Shown here: positions 51,201 through 62,618 of the stretch, one piece after another
Layout: each line of letters opens with the position of its first letter
Numbering within the stretch: the stretch's first letter is position 1
Source: Paramecium octaurelia
Lineage: Eukaryota; Ciliophora; Oligohymenophorea; Peniculida; Parameciidae
NCBI GenBank assembly: GCA_905182995.1
Contig: CAJJDP010000113.1
Location: 192,886 to 256,885, forward strand
Length of the DNA stretch: 64,000 nucleotides
Direction of reading: 5' to 3'
Translations under genes and position numbers: made by a program
The notes under the pieces: generated by a model
Database searches by the model: none
The model's input: only the letters and a program-made list of their open reading frames with translations
What the model was told of the DNA's origin: nothing

Positions 51201-52426
51201 ATTTTAAAAAGACAATGAACTCTAAATCATCGAAAAATTAAGTTAGAACAAGAAATTACAATTAAAATACATTGAGACAGTAATAAAAAAGGATCTCAAT
51301 TCTGAATTCGGTTTAAGTAATATTCTGTTGACAAAACATATAGAAGTAAATTCATCAATTATCTTAAATAGCTCTTGTGTGAATTGGAACCTGAAAGTGT
51401 ATTACTCTAATTGTAGAAAATTAATTATCCTTTGGAAGAGGTATTGGAGATTTGCAAAAAATATCAAAATATCGAATCAACTGCCTACGTTTATTGCAGA
51501 TTGGGTTTTATTGGAGATGCAGTTCAATTATAGATTGTTCTCTTAAGAAATATGATAACTAAAGTAATCGTTAAATAAAAAAATGTTGATACTATTGAAA
51601 AAAGAGAATATGAAGAGTTGGAAAACAAAATGAATGAGATTTCAGATATATGTCAATATCATTCAGACAATCCAGATAGGAGTTGGTATTTCTATTTAGA
51701 TAGTCTTATTGAATTAAATAATGAGATATCAGAAGTTTAGCTAAATAAAATAGTAATTAAAAAAATTGGACAATTATTTGAAGTAACTAATTAATAAAAA
51801 ATATATAGGATATTTCTACCCACACATCTTTAGATTTATTTGCATAACGATTAGGTACTAGATATAGTAATATTAATATTAAGGAGTATAAAGGAAATTT
51901 TATTAAGTTAGTCAACACATTCTCCTATCAACATTATTTCATTTAAAATGCAAAATTTATAATTTAACGTTTTTTCAATATGGAATCACAGAACTTTTTG
52001 AGATCTCACCTTGAAGGACATTTTACAGTAAACTATTGTGACATTTGTAATAAACAAATAGAAACTAAGGGATATAAGTATTTATGTGGCCATTTTATTC
52101 ATGTTGAATGTAAACAGAAGGATCATTAAGCATGTTCAAAATGCTTATAATCTGAGAGTTTCTTTTTACAACACACAGTTTAAAAATAGAAGTTAAAAAT
52201 TAGTAGAATGAAAAATGATGAACAAATTAAATAAGTAGATACAAAATAATTAAGTAATCAAATTATTCTATACACAGATCCCACACATTAAAGGTAAAAG
52301 GAGGAAAAAGCAGAAATAACAATCAATAATTCAGGGAAGCTATCCCTCTTTGATCTTGAAAGAGAAAAGAAATACGATTTGAGAATGGAGTCAGATATTG
52401 GTAAATTAGTCAAAGCTGATATGTGA
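48289..52426 (+). CDS. VPS8: VPS8, CORVET tethering complex subunit
   Basis: VPS8 is a Rab5-binding subunit of CORVET, which tethers early endosomal membranes. About 1,360 residues with small introns, one being 49319-49341 (23 nt). The N-terminal third is a WD40-like propeller (GQYLAVGSNLGAVLNFYIG, QLSVGFDNGVIGIYDVVN, NTFVSGDEQGNCFM). The central alpha-solenoid includes the Vps8 core (SEEAKKRGISLVKFIIDIG, KAKIFLLLNQLDLNRVNYSI). The C-terminus near residue 1225 has a RING-H2 finger (CDICNKQI, YLCGHFIHVEC, CSKC). Order, length and finger all match VPS8, the assignment does not rest on one motif. Some exon borders in the 50.3-51.9 kb part were not traced. Confidence 0.88.
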
Positions 52427-52660
52427 TTATTAAGAATCTATATTATATTCTAAAAGTTACAAATATAAATGATATATTACAGAAAACAAAAGAAGGTTTT
52501 AGGGAAGTTTTTAATATATATATATATTTATAAATAAATAAGTAATTCAAAAGTTTGGTTCTATACGAGCTCTCCACTCCTCTAACCACTCATTACTCAC
52601 AAATTGTTATTTAATAATTAATTATATTTAGTAAATGTCATTTTGAAATGCAACAATAAC

Positions 52661-53223
52661 ATGAAAAAACTTTATCAATTAAATGATCTATATTATAACA
52701 AATAGTAATTAAAGTTTACAATAATTTCAGCATCCAAAATAATTATATGGTGGTAAGCCCAAGGATTCTATTTTTATTATGGTTAACATCGCCCTATAAA
52801 CATTATGGAAGCAGAGTAATTAAACTTGATGTTTTTAAAAATAGATAATTAGTAAAATTACGAAGATTGTTATTTTTAACCACCTGTAGCTTAATAAATA
52901 TATTATTAAGCATCTTTGAAATATAATTTATAACTTCATACACAAGTTTTGAGATCATTTTGTTCGAAATATGTTTTTAAGATCTGCTTGAAAAAGTTTA
53001 TCTTCGTAGGGAGTTATCATATTAAAGTCAAAACCTTAATAATAATATTCCGTATTTAGATTCAATTTCAAATCTAACCCAAAGCAAATTCATTGAAATT
53101 CCACTCTATGAAGCTAAATTATGTAATTTAAAAAAAGGATAAACATATTAAAGCCCTGTTTCTAGACTTAATTTATAAATTTTGATATATCGATTAATAT
53201 TACGTGGACTAAGAGAGGATTGA
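52661..53223 (+). CDS. Putative membrane-associated protein, 178 aa
   Basis: It starts MKKLYQLNDLYYNK. A 26-nt GTA...CAG intron (52705-52730) gives an exact 179-codon model ending at TGA. Two hydrophobic stretches are seen (MVVSPRILFLLWLT; LLFLTTCSLINILLSIFE), then a polar, helix-forming tail (EICFQDLLEKVYLRRELS). No family is recognised. Base composition is close to the surrounding non-coding DNA, so the model is tentative. Coding-like fragments in other frames continue to about 53530. Confidence 0.4.
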
Positions 53224-54040
53224 TCAATAAAATAAATCAAATGAAACAAAGCATTTATATTGATTATTAGTCAACATGGGATTAGCCATAACATACTATA
53301 TCTACATGAAATGAAAATGAATAAAATAGCCCAATTGAATTTAGAATATATACTATAGCTTAAATTTTTAGCCACCTCGTAATTCAACCCAAGTTTAACT
53401 TTATGGTTCTATTTTCTGATAATGTATTCCATCCAACACTATTTTTTTGTTTACTATTAATTAAAGTTTTTCTATATTATACAGGAGTCTTAAGAGCAAC
53501 AATTAGAAATTGCAATATTCAAAAGAATTAAGTTTAATTCTAATTGGAAAGGCAGCATATACTTCAAATTTTCAAAGGTTATTGAAAATATGAGTTACTT
53601 TTGAATTGATGGTTTTCTTAAAGGAAAAGTTGTAAAGGTTTTTATTAATATACAATAATGCTTTTAACTTATTTGACTTTAATGTAGTATATTTAAGCAA
53701 AATATTTCTAAAATAATAAGTTTAGATGTATTATTGTATAATATAAATTTAGAATTAATTCAAAAAAATAAAAATTTGAACTTAATGAAAAGTATTCATA
53801 TTTTATTATAGAATTAAAATATTATAAAATGAATTTTAAATAGAATGATGGATGATGCTACTTAGAGTAAATATTTCAGAGTAGAAAGGATAATCTAAAA
53901 CAGAAGAAATAATAGAATTTGAGGGTATTTAATTTGTTAAATCAATTTTTTCAGCCAAAAAAAATTCAGCAGATAAACTTTAACAATTACTTATATTTTA
54001 AAATAAGTTTAACAGAAATATCTAATATATGTTCCGATTC
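53224..54040. other. AT-rich region with possible decayed coding fragments
   Basis: Short open stretches (for example around 53300-53530) look coding-like, but frames change without plausible introns. From 53640 to 54040 the sequence is plain AT-rich spacer. It may hold the remains of a gene or unresolved exons of the upstream one. Confidence 0.35.
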
Positions 54041-54538
54041 TCATAGGAATAAAGCATAGAATGCTATTAATTTTAACTTCTCATTTAAATTGGTGATTTG
54101 CTATCGTGCCTCTTTTTTGACCATTTTTTCTCTATATTTAATTGATTAACCTTTATGCCATTTGGAAGTATGTCCTCCTTTCTTACAAGGTTGAGAAAAA
54201 TAAACATCACAAAAATCACATTTGTATCTCTAGCCTTACTCCAAATTGTCTTAGGGATTATCGGCTAATTCCAAATTATCTTAGGGATTATCGTCTTAGA
54301 TCTCATTGTCTTAGTGATTATTGTCTTAGTTCTCATTGTCTTATTGATTATAGTCGTAAAGATTCAGATCTAATTGTCCAGCTACATGTTAGGATTTTTC
54401 TTAATCGAAAGCTAAGAAAGTTTAATGTTCCTAGCTATTGATTTGATAGAGTTGGTCTAGGCTTTACCAATTGAGATAGAATTCTTCAGATGAGTAATTG
54501 GTATATTCCAAATACTCATTGTTAGGATGACTATTCAT
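54041..54538 (-). CDS. C2H2/U1-type zinc-finger protein with Asp/Asn/Gln repeats
   Basis: The intronless frame gives 165 residues. After a 70-residue N-terminus comes a run of decapeptide repeats rich in Asp, Asn and Gln (QDNENQDNNH, QDNEIQDDNP, QDNLELADNP), encoded by a 30-nt tandem repeat. Then a zinc finger: CDFC, 13 residues, His, 4 residues, His (HTSKWH), in a context like U1-type fingers, which bind RNA or DNA. A basic coiled helix follows (YREKMVKKEARQQITNLNEK). The repeat is probably a flexible acidic linker. RNA or DNA binding is inferred from the finger only. Confidence 0.72.
54241..54360. repeat. 30-nt minisatellite inside the zinc-finger gene
   Basis: About four imperfect tandem units with a 30-base period, visible on the plus strand as recurring TGTCTTAG(G/T)GATTAT. 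Because the period is a multiple of three, copy number can change without breaking the frame. Confidence 0.8.
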
Positions 54539-54660
54539 ATAGGAAATCATTGTTATTATTTATTTAGAACTCAATAATTTGTAGACGCTTTATTGTGAAA
54601 TTTATTATTAAATTTAATTTTCCATTTAAATTTTATTTTTATAATTTTGTTATTAAGTTT

Positions 54661-55227
54661 TATGAATTATGAAAAAAAATTCAAAACAGTTAGTAATTCT
54701 AAACTTTAGGCTTATCTACAGATTGTATATAACAATACTTCAATCTTAGATGAATATCTAATAAGTAATTACAAAGAATTATTTAACAGAAGAGATGATA
54801 GACTTAATCAAGAAGATTTATTTAGTTATTAATATTTAAAACAATAATAATATTTGATTTAATTAGTGATTTCTATAATCCACTAATAGAATAACTGCAC
54901 AACTACTTACATAATTGTTCTCTTTCATAAAGTGTTCTCGAGGAAATGTTACTTAGTTGGATATTTAGGAAAGATTTTAGTTCTCTATGTTTTTGATTCT
55001 ATAATAATGAATAACGGAGTAGTAATTCAAGTTAAAGTTACATGGGTAGTCTAAAAAAAAGGTTGCCTATGTTGTATTAGGAATTGGAAAGAGATTCCAT
55101 CAACTTCAATGCGAATAGATAGATAAATTGATGTGATGCTTGTGGATACGAATATAAATGTATTTAGGCCCAAACACTCATCCCTAAAGAAATTTTAAAT
55201 TATCATAAACTTAAACATTTTCATTGA
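54661..55227 (+). CDS. Hypothetical protein with Cys-pair motif, gene structure unclear
   Basis: It starts MNYEKKFKTVSNSKLQAYLQ. A second frame then carries a convincing amphipathic segment (LIEQLHNYLHNCSLSQSVLE, EEMLLSWIFRKDFSSLC). A third stretch ends with CDACGYEYKC, which looks zinc-binding, before a TGA at 55225. An in-frame TGA lies just before CDACG and no intron of the usual kind removes it. Either several introns are hidden, a sequence error is present, or the gene is damaged. No family is recognised. Confidence 0.4.
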
Positions 55228-55245
55228 ATTTTATTAATAACATTC

Positions 55246-55826
55246 ATGTTATACCAAAGGGTAAATTAAGTAATTATATTCATTAGGAGCCAGAAGAGAT
55301 CCTTGAGCCTTCTAAGCCGAAAGTTGAGAATAGACTTCTAAAGTATGGCAAAAGGTATGAGGAGAAAAGAATGAAACTCAAAGAATCTATCTATAAAGAA
55401 ATGATGCAAGATCGCCCCTTCATTTAAAACATCAACTCCTAAAAAAGAATCAACCAAAGTGTCGTTGATAGACTTTATGAGTCTCCTCATTGTGGAAATA
55501 ATTGTGGTTAAATTGAAAAACTTGTCAAAAAATCATCTGTTAGATACCCATTACAAGAAATAGTCAGACCAATCAGTTCTTAAAATGTTTATTTAAATAT
55601 CCCGTCATAACAGTCACCCCTTAAACAATCACAATCTTTATTCTCTTAGCAAGGCAAGTTCTTGGAAAATACATACTCACATTAATAAAAAATCAAACCA
55701 ATTCGTTAATCTTCAGCGTTAACTTTAAATAAAAACTCTATTCATAAATAAAATGGTCAAAATAGCATCATCCAAATTAGCATGGATCTTTTTCAAAGAA
55801 AGAAAAGATCATAAAACATCTGTTGA
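55246..55826 (+). CDS. Hypothetical protein, 184 aa
   Basis: A 26-nt intron (GTAAAT...CATTAG) directly after the fifth codon leaves an exact 185-codon frame. The first half is highly charged and helical (EPSKPKVENRLLKYGKRYEE, KRMKLKESIYKEMMQ). A motif SVVDRLYE follows, similar to short repeats in many ciliate cytoskeletal proteins. The second half is Gln/Ser-rich and disordered. No function is assigned. Confidence 0.6.
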
Positions 55827-55867
55827 ATATAAATAAGTATTATTTTCAATTCTAATATTACTACTAT

Positions 55868-56284
55868 TCATAATTTTTTACACTAAGTAATTTCTGCAGT
55901 TTGATCTTTATCTGTCTAAACCCAAACTTAAATCTCATATTTCTCTAATCTCTCATTTCCCTTCATTGTTACATTGAACTATTATCTTTTGCACTCTTAC
56001 ATAATATAACATTCCTTGGACCATCTGATTCTTGGACCCATCTAAACTCTCCCATTATAAATCACTCAATTTGCAACTTTCAGCGTAATGTTGTTATGCA
56101 TACTACAGAGCTTTATTATAAATCTTAATTAGCTTTTTACAAGTACATCAGAATTAGAATCTGTTGTTGGAAATACTCCACCAGCAAAGTCATTATCATC
56201 ATCAACAAAATCATTATCCTAAGAAACCAATAAACTTTCAGACTGAATTGTTACAAGAATGAGCAAAACGAATATAATTTTCAT
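55868..56284 (-). CDS. Secreted cystatin-like cysteine protease inhibitor
   Basis: Cystatins inhibit papain-type cathepsins. The protein starts with a signal peptide (MKIIFVLLILVTIQS). It then has an acidic segment and, after two introns (38 nt and 28 nt), the cystatin core: the QxVxG loop is QMVQG within NQMVQGMLYYVRV, and a second hairpin contains VWVQ, where cystatins have a Trp. The model gives exactly 117 codons, the usual cystatin length. The N-terminal conserved Gly is replaced or lies in the GG pair near residue 37. A lysosomal or secreted location is inferred from the signal peptide. Confidence 0.72.
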
Positions 56285-56761
56285 TATAAATATAATAAAA
56301 ATAAAATCTGCAGCTAATTAAATCATGGTCTTTGCTTCCTCAATACTAAGATTGGAACCTTCAGTATAAGCTATTATTTTGAACAAATGTAAATTATTTA
56401 ATTTAGATTTGGAATCACAAATGAAATATAAGTGTGTATGCAAAAATGATGAATATCATCAAAATACTATGGATTTATTGATATTTTGATATCATTTAAC
56501 ATTTATATTTAGTTAATTGTTATATCAATAATTTTACATAGATGATATTTAGAAAGATAATTTTGTAATAAAGGAATTATAAGAGAGCATGGGATATTAG
56601 ATATTAAATTTAAAAGAAGTTTGATGTTTTATTAGACATATAATGAAATTCTAGATAAATTTAATAATAAAAATTAACACAATTATTATAATTTGTAGTA
56701 TATTATAAATAACATTAATAAGATAAATTATTTTGCAAATAAATATATATGTAATATCTTC
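56285..56761. other. AT-rich spacer
   Basis: A 477-bp stretch with no recognised gene or structured element. It lies between the 5' end of the cystatin-like gene and the 3' end of the PKA regulatory subunit gene. Confidence 0.5.
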
Positions 56762-57897
56762 TCATTTTTTTACATACTTTTCATACCTACTCATATTTCT
56801 CTTTAAAATTTCGTCAACAGGTCCAATCAATCTTCTGAAACTGTCACTGTCCAAATATACTACTATAACTTCGCTCTTGAATTTTATATGATATTTACTT
56901 TTGCAACGATATTTGCTGCTCTTGGCTCATGTTTAATCAAAGCCAATTCTCCAAAATAATCTCCTACCTTATAACTGTAGACTTCCTTCTCAGTTCCTAG
57001 AATGGAATAGAATTAGAGATTTACCATTTTCAGTTTTAGTAGCTATGCAATCACCTTTTTGAATGAAATAAAAGGTATTTCCTTATTCTCCTTATCTAAT
57101 GATATAGTCATTCTTGTTGAATTTTTAGACCTTCAAAGCATCAGCAATTTACAATCTTTCATATGGATCCATATCTAAAGGAGTGTCAAAGGAAATAGAT
57201 ACCTTTCAATAATTCAACTTTGCTAAGAAATTCTTCATATTTTTCTCTCTTTTTAGCAGCAGCATCTTTGACAATATGATTGAATGTTTCTCTATCCAAT
57301 GAGAAGCAGATTGCATCAGTTTTGGCTTTAATTGTTGCTGCTCTTGGTACATTGTATAATAAAGCTAATTCACCAAATGATTCTCCAGGTTGATAAACTT
57401 TCTATGGAAAGGTAATAAAGAAATATATACCAAATGCTTTTCAGGTTCTCCCTTTTTGAATACTTTGAAACAGTCAAGTTATCCTTGATCAACAACGTAA
57501 AGTACATCACCATCATCACCTTGTTTAATCACAAAATCACCAGATCTAACAAAATTATTAAGAAATGGATACTTAAATTTCTTCTCTTCCATTGCATCAA
57601 TAACAATAGCTAATTCATGCTCATCTAAGGCACTAAACATAAATGCTTAGCTCATTCTTTGTTTAATTCTTTTAACGGCATCTTCACTTTTAATAACCTT
57701 CTTGGCTTAGAATTGACCCTTTAATCGAGATGATTAAATACTTTCTTATTGAATTGTCCATAAACTTCAGCGCTCACAGAAGTTCTTGTTGGTTTATTAG
57801 CTTTAGCCTACACCAACTTTTATTTGTCCATTAAATCTTCAACATGTTCATCTTCACTGCTCTCGTCGCTGCTGCTTAGAACTTTCTTTTAAATCAT
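56762..57897 (-). CDS. cAMP-dependent protein kinase regulatory subunit
   Basis: Binds cAMP and releases the PKA catalytic subunit. Five introns (23, 29, 28, 28 and 23 nt) leave exactly 335 codons. The N-terminus is acidic and Ser-rich and lacks an obvious docking/dimerisation domain. The inhibitor site reads [10 protein letters not shown] near residue 45. Two cyclic-nucleotide domains each carry a phosphate-binding cassette: [18 protein letters not shown] and [19 protein letters not shown], with the Glu and Arg that hold cAMP. Introns at 57719-57741 and 56876-56898 end in AAG on the coding strand, yet restore conserved residues (NKK|GQF and AK|SEV). In Paramecium, PKA regulates ciliary beating. 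That role is known for the family, not shown here. Confidence 0.93.
57719..57741 (-). other. 23-nt intron with AAG acceptor (PKA-R)
   Basis: On the coding strand it begins GTATTTAATC and ends GATTAAAG. No YAG acceptor is available near it that keeps NKKG-type PKA-R sequence in frame. Confidence 0.8.
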
Positions 57898-58021
57898 TTT
57901 ATTTAAAAATAAAAAAGGCAAACAAAAGATCATCTATTTCAATCAAGGATATACATGTTATACTAGATTCCCTCAAATTACATAAAAATGACTAGATCAC
58001 ATTTTATAAATATATATATAT

Positions 58022-59274
58022 TCATTTTTATTATGGCTTAGCAATTTTTTCCCTTATTAACTTTAAACTTCGATTAGCATCTTAAAATTTAGGATTCACT
58101 GCTCCTCTACTGCAATTCCGAATCTCATCCAAAGCTTTTTACTGCAATATCAATTCCTCCTTTAAATTATTGTTTTGTTTCAACAATCTTGAGTTTTCTA
58201 AATTTGATGAGGTGTATTGTGTGGATAACTCAGATAACGTTTGTTCTAAAAACTGAATCTATTCCAAAATTATTTAAGAGTGATCCTTATTCTCATGAAA
58301 TGAAGAATGTGAAGATATTTCACTATAATTCTATATTTACTGTAATTAATGTATTTATTGTAATTATTACTACTACTGTTACTCCAGTTTCTCAATCAAA
58401 TTTAATTTCTATTTGTATTGTCTCTTCAACTCTTTAGTATCTTCTTCATAAGCGATAATTAAATTTGATTGATCTTTCATTTTTTATTCTTATTCAAACT
58501 ATCTTTTCTGCAAAGCTACTAATTCATTGCTTAAATCTTCTATTTGTTTATCCTTATCATTTCCCAAATTATTTAATCTCTCATTCTCCTCCACTACTTT
58601 CATTATCTATGATTCCTAACTAATAAAATGATACATTCTACCATTTATTCAATTGCATATGCTCTCTCATCTGATTCACAAGCCTATTTATATTTTTGTT
58701 TCCATTATAGAATTTCTTCGCTCTGCAAATCAATGACTCCCTCCAATCTCTCAATTCTCTCCTTTAAATTATTTAAATTCAAATTGTCTCCTCCTTAACT
58801 AATCAATATACATTATGAATTCTTCTATTTGTCTATTATTGTAACTAAATCTTATTTCTCCTTGAATAATCTCTGAATCATCTCGTTCAACTTTCGATTC
58901 TCTTATATGACCACTTAAGAATTCAAATCCATAGATGTGCAATCTGTATACAATCTTCTACTCGATGCTCCATTCTCTTTATTATTTGCCATTAATGGAC
59001 TATCAGAGACCAATAGAGTCTTTTAACTGCTTCCTCTAAAACTGTTTTCATTTCCTTGGGAAGGTACATTGAGTAACTTAACACCTTTGGATAAATTGAT
59101 CTTCTGGGGAGTTGATGGAATTTAATCATCTTATTCAACAATTCCTATTTGTTATTGTCCATATTAAGTAGGTGACACAGATTTGCAAGGAAGAGGCTTT
59201 TAGTGAAACTGCTAGTACAATTTTTGTGGTTGTTGCTTATAAGTTTGCTTAGGTGTTTAATAACTATGAAACAT
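58022..59274 (-). CDS. Coiled-coil protein
   Basis: It starts MFHSYQTPKQTYKQQ with a Gln/Pro-rich N-terminus. A long coiled coil follows from about residue 135 (VVIQENRKLNEMIQRLFKEK, LKERIERLEGVIDLQSEEIL). The C-terminal end reads KALDEIRNCSRGAV. At least one small intron near 58610-58650 interrupts the coil. Length is about 400 residues. It is typical of basal-body, cortical or trafficking coiled-coil proteins, but there is nothing specific enough to name. It is divergent from the Rab6-like gene, which makes a traffic link possible but unproven. Confidence 0.6.
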
Positions 59275-59466
59275 ATTTAACAGATTTATTTAATTTATTG
59301 TTAAACCTTCTATAAATTATACTAATTTTGTTTATATTTTCATATTATTTATTACCCCTTTATTGCATTCAAATTCTCCCGACAAACACCTCAAGCTTCA
59401 AATTTAAAATATCATCACTTAAGACCTTTTATATTATAAAAATAAATTTTTAAATTATTTATTAAA

Positions 59467-60227
59467 ATGGCACAAAATACAACAAGTGGACCTATGTAAA
59501 AGTACAAAATAGTTTTTCTTGGTGACTAAGCTGTTGGAAAAACATCAATTATTAATAGATTTATTTTTGACAACTTCACTGGTAATGAATAAGTATATCA
59601 ATATATTCAAACTAATTCAGCCCACTGTTGGAATTGATTTCATTTCAAAGACTCTCTAAGTTGATAACAAATCTGTTAGACTTTAGCTATGGGATACAGC
59701 TGGATAAGAAAGATTTAGATCACTCATACCTAGTTATATTAGAGATTCACAAGCAGCCATCATTTGTTTTGATATTACAAGTAATGATCATTTTAGATAA
59801 CAAAGATGATAAATCATTCCAAAATCTGCCAAGATGGATTGAAGATGTTAAGGAAGAAAGAGGAGATGAAGTCTTAATATACATACTGGGGAACAAAATT
59901 GACTTGGAAAATGAAAGACAAGTCTCTACGAAACAAGCTGAAGATAAGGCAAAAGTATTTTCAGTTTGTTATCTCAAAATTTTAGGAATTAGGTGCTTAA
60001 TTTTAAGAAGTGTCTGCTAAGAGTGCAATTAATGTAGCTGAATTCTTTAAGAAGCTTTCATATGATTTGTTAGGCAATCCTGCTGAGCAAGTTCAAAATT
60101 AGCAATAGCAAGTATTAATACATTTCATTTTTAGAAACCTTAACAGGCCCCTTAAATTCAGATAAAAAACTATCCTAATAATAATGATAATGAGGAGAAG
60201 AAACAAGTAGGAGGAGGATGTTGTTGA
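59467..60227 (+). CDS. Rab6-like small GTPase
   Basis: Regulates Golgi-related vesicle traffic. Four introns (59593-59620, 59781-59805, 59955-59985, 60112-60134) leave 217 residues. The P loop is GDQAVGKTS, which is the Rab6 form with Gln. Then come [44 protein letters not shown] and VSAKSA, and a C-terminal CC for geranylgeranylation. The second intron must end in AAG (...ATAACAAAG) to give DITNDKSF, the exact Rab6 spacing. Using the earlier TAG would insert three residues. The identity as a Rab is certain and the Rab6 subfamily is likely. Confidence 0.94.
59781..59805 (+). other. 25-nt intron with AAG acceptor (Rab6-like)
   Basis: It begins GTAATGATC and ends ACAAAG. An internal TTTTAG would define a 16-nt intron in the same phase, but would add three residues to a strictly conserved segment. 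Confidence 0.75.
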
Positions 60228-60500
60228 ACATTTAATGATTATTCATTATTATGTACAAACAATTTATTCAGTCTAAATTAGATATATATATATAATAGTT
60301 CATTTTTTAATGCTCATTACTTATACAAGATTTATGAAAATTCTTAAACAAAGTTGTAAGATATTTTTTCAAAGGATTTTCCTATTAAATCATATAAATC
60401 TTTTATTATTTTTGAATTCGACTTTAAGATATTTTCAATTATTTCTGAATTCAACATCATCTGGGGAATCTAAGGCATTTACTTATACTTAAATAAAATC

Positions 60501-61631
60501 TCAATTGGAATTTCCTCCTTCTCTGATAATAGTATAGATATCTAGGATAAACAACTAATGTGATGATTAAGAATTTTAAGTGAGCCTTGCTATTCTTTGA
60601 GTTCTTTGCTGATTTTACTTAAAGTTTCTAAATGTGAGTCTTCAATTTTCTTTATTTCCTATTCGATCTACAAAATATATCAAATTAATCAAATTACTAA
60701 GTTATATTTACTAAGTTCTTGCTGTTTTTCATTCATCTTTTTTTTGAGATCATCTTAAATAGATCCTTCAAAATCTAATTATGAATTTAGCTTTTCAATG
60801 GTGGATGCTGATTTATCGTTCTTCTCCTTTAATTATATGTTAAATCTATCTTTAATCTTAGAATACAAATTACTATTCAAGTTATTAGATATTATATTTC
60901 AACTTTTCAATTACTTTATTTTGATGTTTCATATTGTCCTGCACTGATTATAATTGAGATTTAAGAGAGGCATTTTCTTACTTTGAAAAATAAATTAAAA
61001 TTTCTTACTTACAAATAAATATTCTAACTTTTCAAATCCAAAAGGGCGATTTCATCAAATTATTATCTTATTTTTTCAGTTGATCTCATCACAGAACTAT
61101 AATAGATTTCAATTATTTTATATACTTATTTTAGTATCCTTCAATTTAAGATCCATTCTTATTCACTATTTAAATTACAGAATTGCTCTACTTTCTCTAT
61201 AGACGTTGATCAACATTATCTATATTTTTAACTGAATTGAATTTTGAATTGATTTTCATGAACTCTTCACTAAAAGTAGAGGCAGGAGACTGTATGTTAA
61301 TATTTTGAAGCAATGAATCAGTTGATGGATACAATTAACTTTTTTTTAGTGATGACTCAACAAACTTATTCTCCTTACTAAATAATTATTTTTGTTATTT
61401 TGGCTTATTTTTGGTATTTAACATATAACGATTTGTCAAGGATCGATTGTCAGACAATTCTGCTAAAAAATTCAATTTAAGTTTGCCTCTTGATGTCAGA
61501 TCACAATTTAATGTTGATTAGGAATTCGGTGTTTTTGAATATATTCTAGGAGAATCCATTTTAAAGGATAAAGGAGAAGCTATTTGGTTGGATTGCATCA
61601 ATTTTACGATTCTGTCTTTGTCGAAAAACAT
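60501..61631 (-). CDS. Hypothetical Ser/Lys-rich protein with C-terminal coiled coil
   Basis: It starts MFFDKDRIVKLMQSNQIASP. The first 180 residues are Ser/Asn/Lys-rich and likely disordered. The second half forms coiled coil (MRSTEKIRQQFDEIALLDLK, then DDLKKKMNEKQQEL). Several small introns are needed in the 60.6-61.1 kb part and were not all resolved. The 3' end at 60501 is the first TGA in the likely last frame. No family is recognised. Confidence 0.5.
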
Positions 61632-61708
61632 TCAGATTAATTAACAGAAAATGTTATATATTATTATTTTTGGTTTTTTTTATGCATATTCTTAATAAAT
61701 GAAATATC

Positions 61709-62146
61709 TCAATAATCCTTTAATATTTTTAGGACATCGTTATAAAAGTCATTGTTTAATCTTTCAATGTAATTATCGCAACAGAGATTAACCTCAGCAA
61801 CATTTCTTGCATCACTAATGCAAGAATTTGCATCAGCTAGGAATTATAGATCACAATTCAATACTTGTGTAGTATTATGCTCTATTATATATTCTATCCT
61901 ATAAATCCAACCAATTTTACCTCAAAGAGAGACTATTGTTAGACTGGACATTTACTTCTTTAATGTTGGCTAACATGCTTTAGATGCCTTTCTAAAAGCA
62001 TCTTTGATTGTTTCCTTCTTTTCAAATGGAATTCTAACATTTTCATATTCTCCAACAAATTTAGTGTCATTTCCTTAAAAGTCAGCAGTGAGTGCATTAT
62101 ACTCAGCTTCTTTATTCATTTTCATAATCACATCTTTGGCTGTCAT
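61709..62146 (-). CDS. Small hypothetical protein, about 135 aa
   Basis: It starts MTAKDVIMKMNKEAEYNALT. The C-terminal exon (FLADANSCISDARNVAEVNL, then CCDNYIERLN) ends at TGA. The two parts are in different frames and need an intron around 61890-61930, whose borders I could not fix (a GTAAAATTGG...TATAG candidate is present). Helical, with several Cys residues in the second half. No family is recognised. Confidence 0.5.
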
Positions 62147-62162
62147 ATTTATACAAAAATAA

Positions 62163-62618
62163 ATGAATAATAATAATTTCTATTCAAATTAAATAAAGAA
62201 CATAACCACGGAATCATTCATACCTATGTCTAATGAATCAGGAGGAAAAGAAATTAATAATTTATTAACTTCATCTATGTTGATTTTCTGGATTTATAAG
62301 AATGGTTATTGGAAATCAAATATTAGAGTCAACATCAAATTTTATATTATTCTAAAATAAATATAAGAATTAATCAGCAGATTATTCTCTTCAACTTTGT
62401 ATTTATTGCAAAAGTTTTTCAATTTAGTTTTATCTACATTCTAAAGCAAATTTATGGCAATAAAGTTATAGCTTTGCAAATAAACTATAATTCAACCAAA
62501 AAACATCAATTAACTTTTTCATAAACTATTATATACTTAATTATTCCTTGTTCTTCTCTTTTATACTTCTTAGTTATTCGCGTGTAGAATAATTCTTCTT
62601 TATTTTTTTTCATTATGA
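62163..62618 (+). CDS. Doubtful ORF, 151 codons
   Basis: A single ciliate-code frame from ATG to TGA. The first 65 residues (NESGGKEINNLLTSSMLIFW) look mixed and protein-like. The rest is AT-driven hydrophobic sequence. It could be a small gene with unresolved introns or chance. Confidence 0.25.

Noticed and set aside
59781-59796. A 16-nt intron in the Rab6-like gene ending at TTTTAG
   Set aside because: It keeps frame but adds three residues inside the conserved DITN..SF segment. The 25-nt AAG-ending version gives exact Rab6 spacing.
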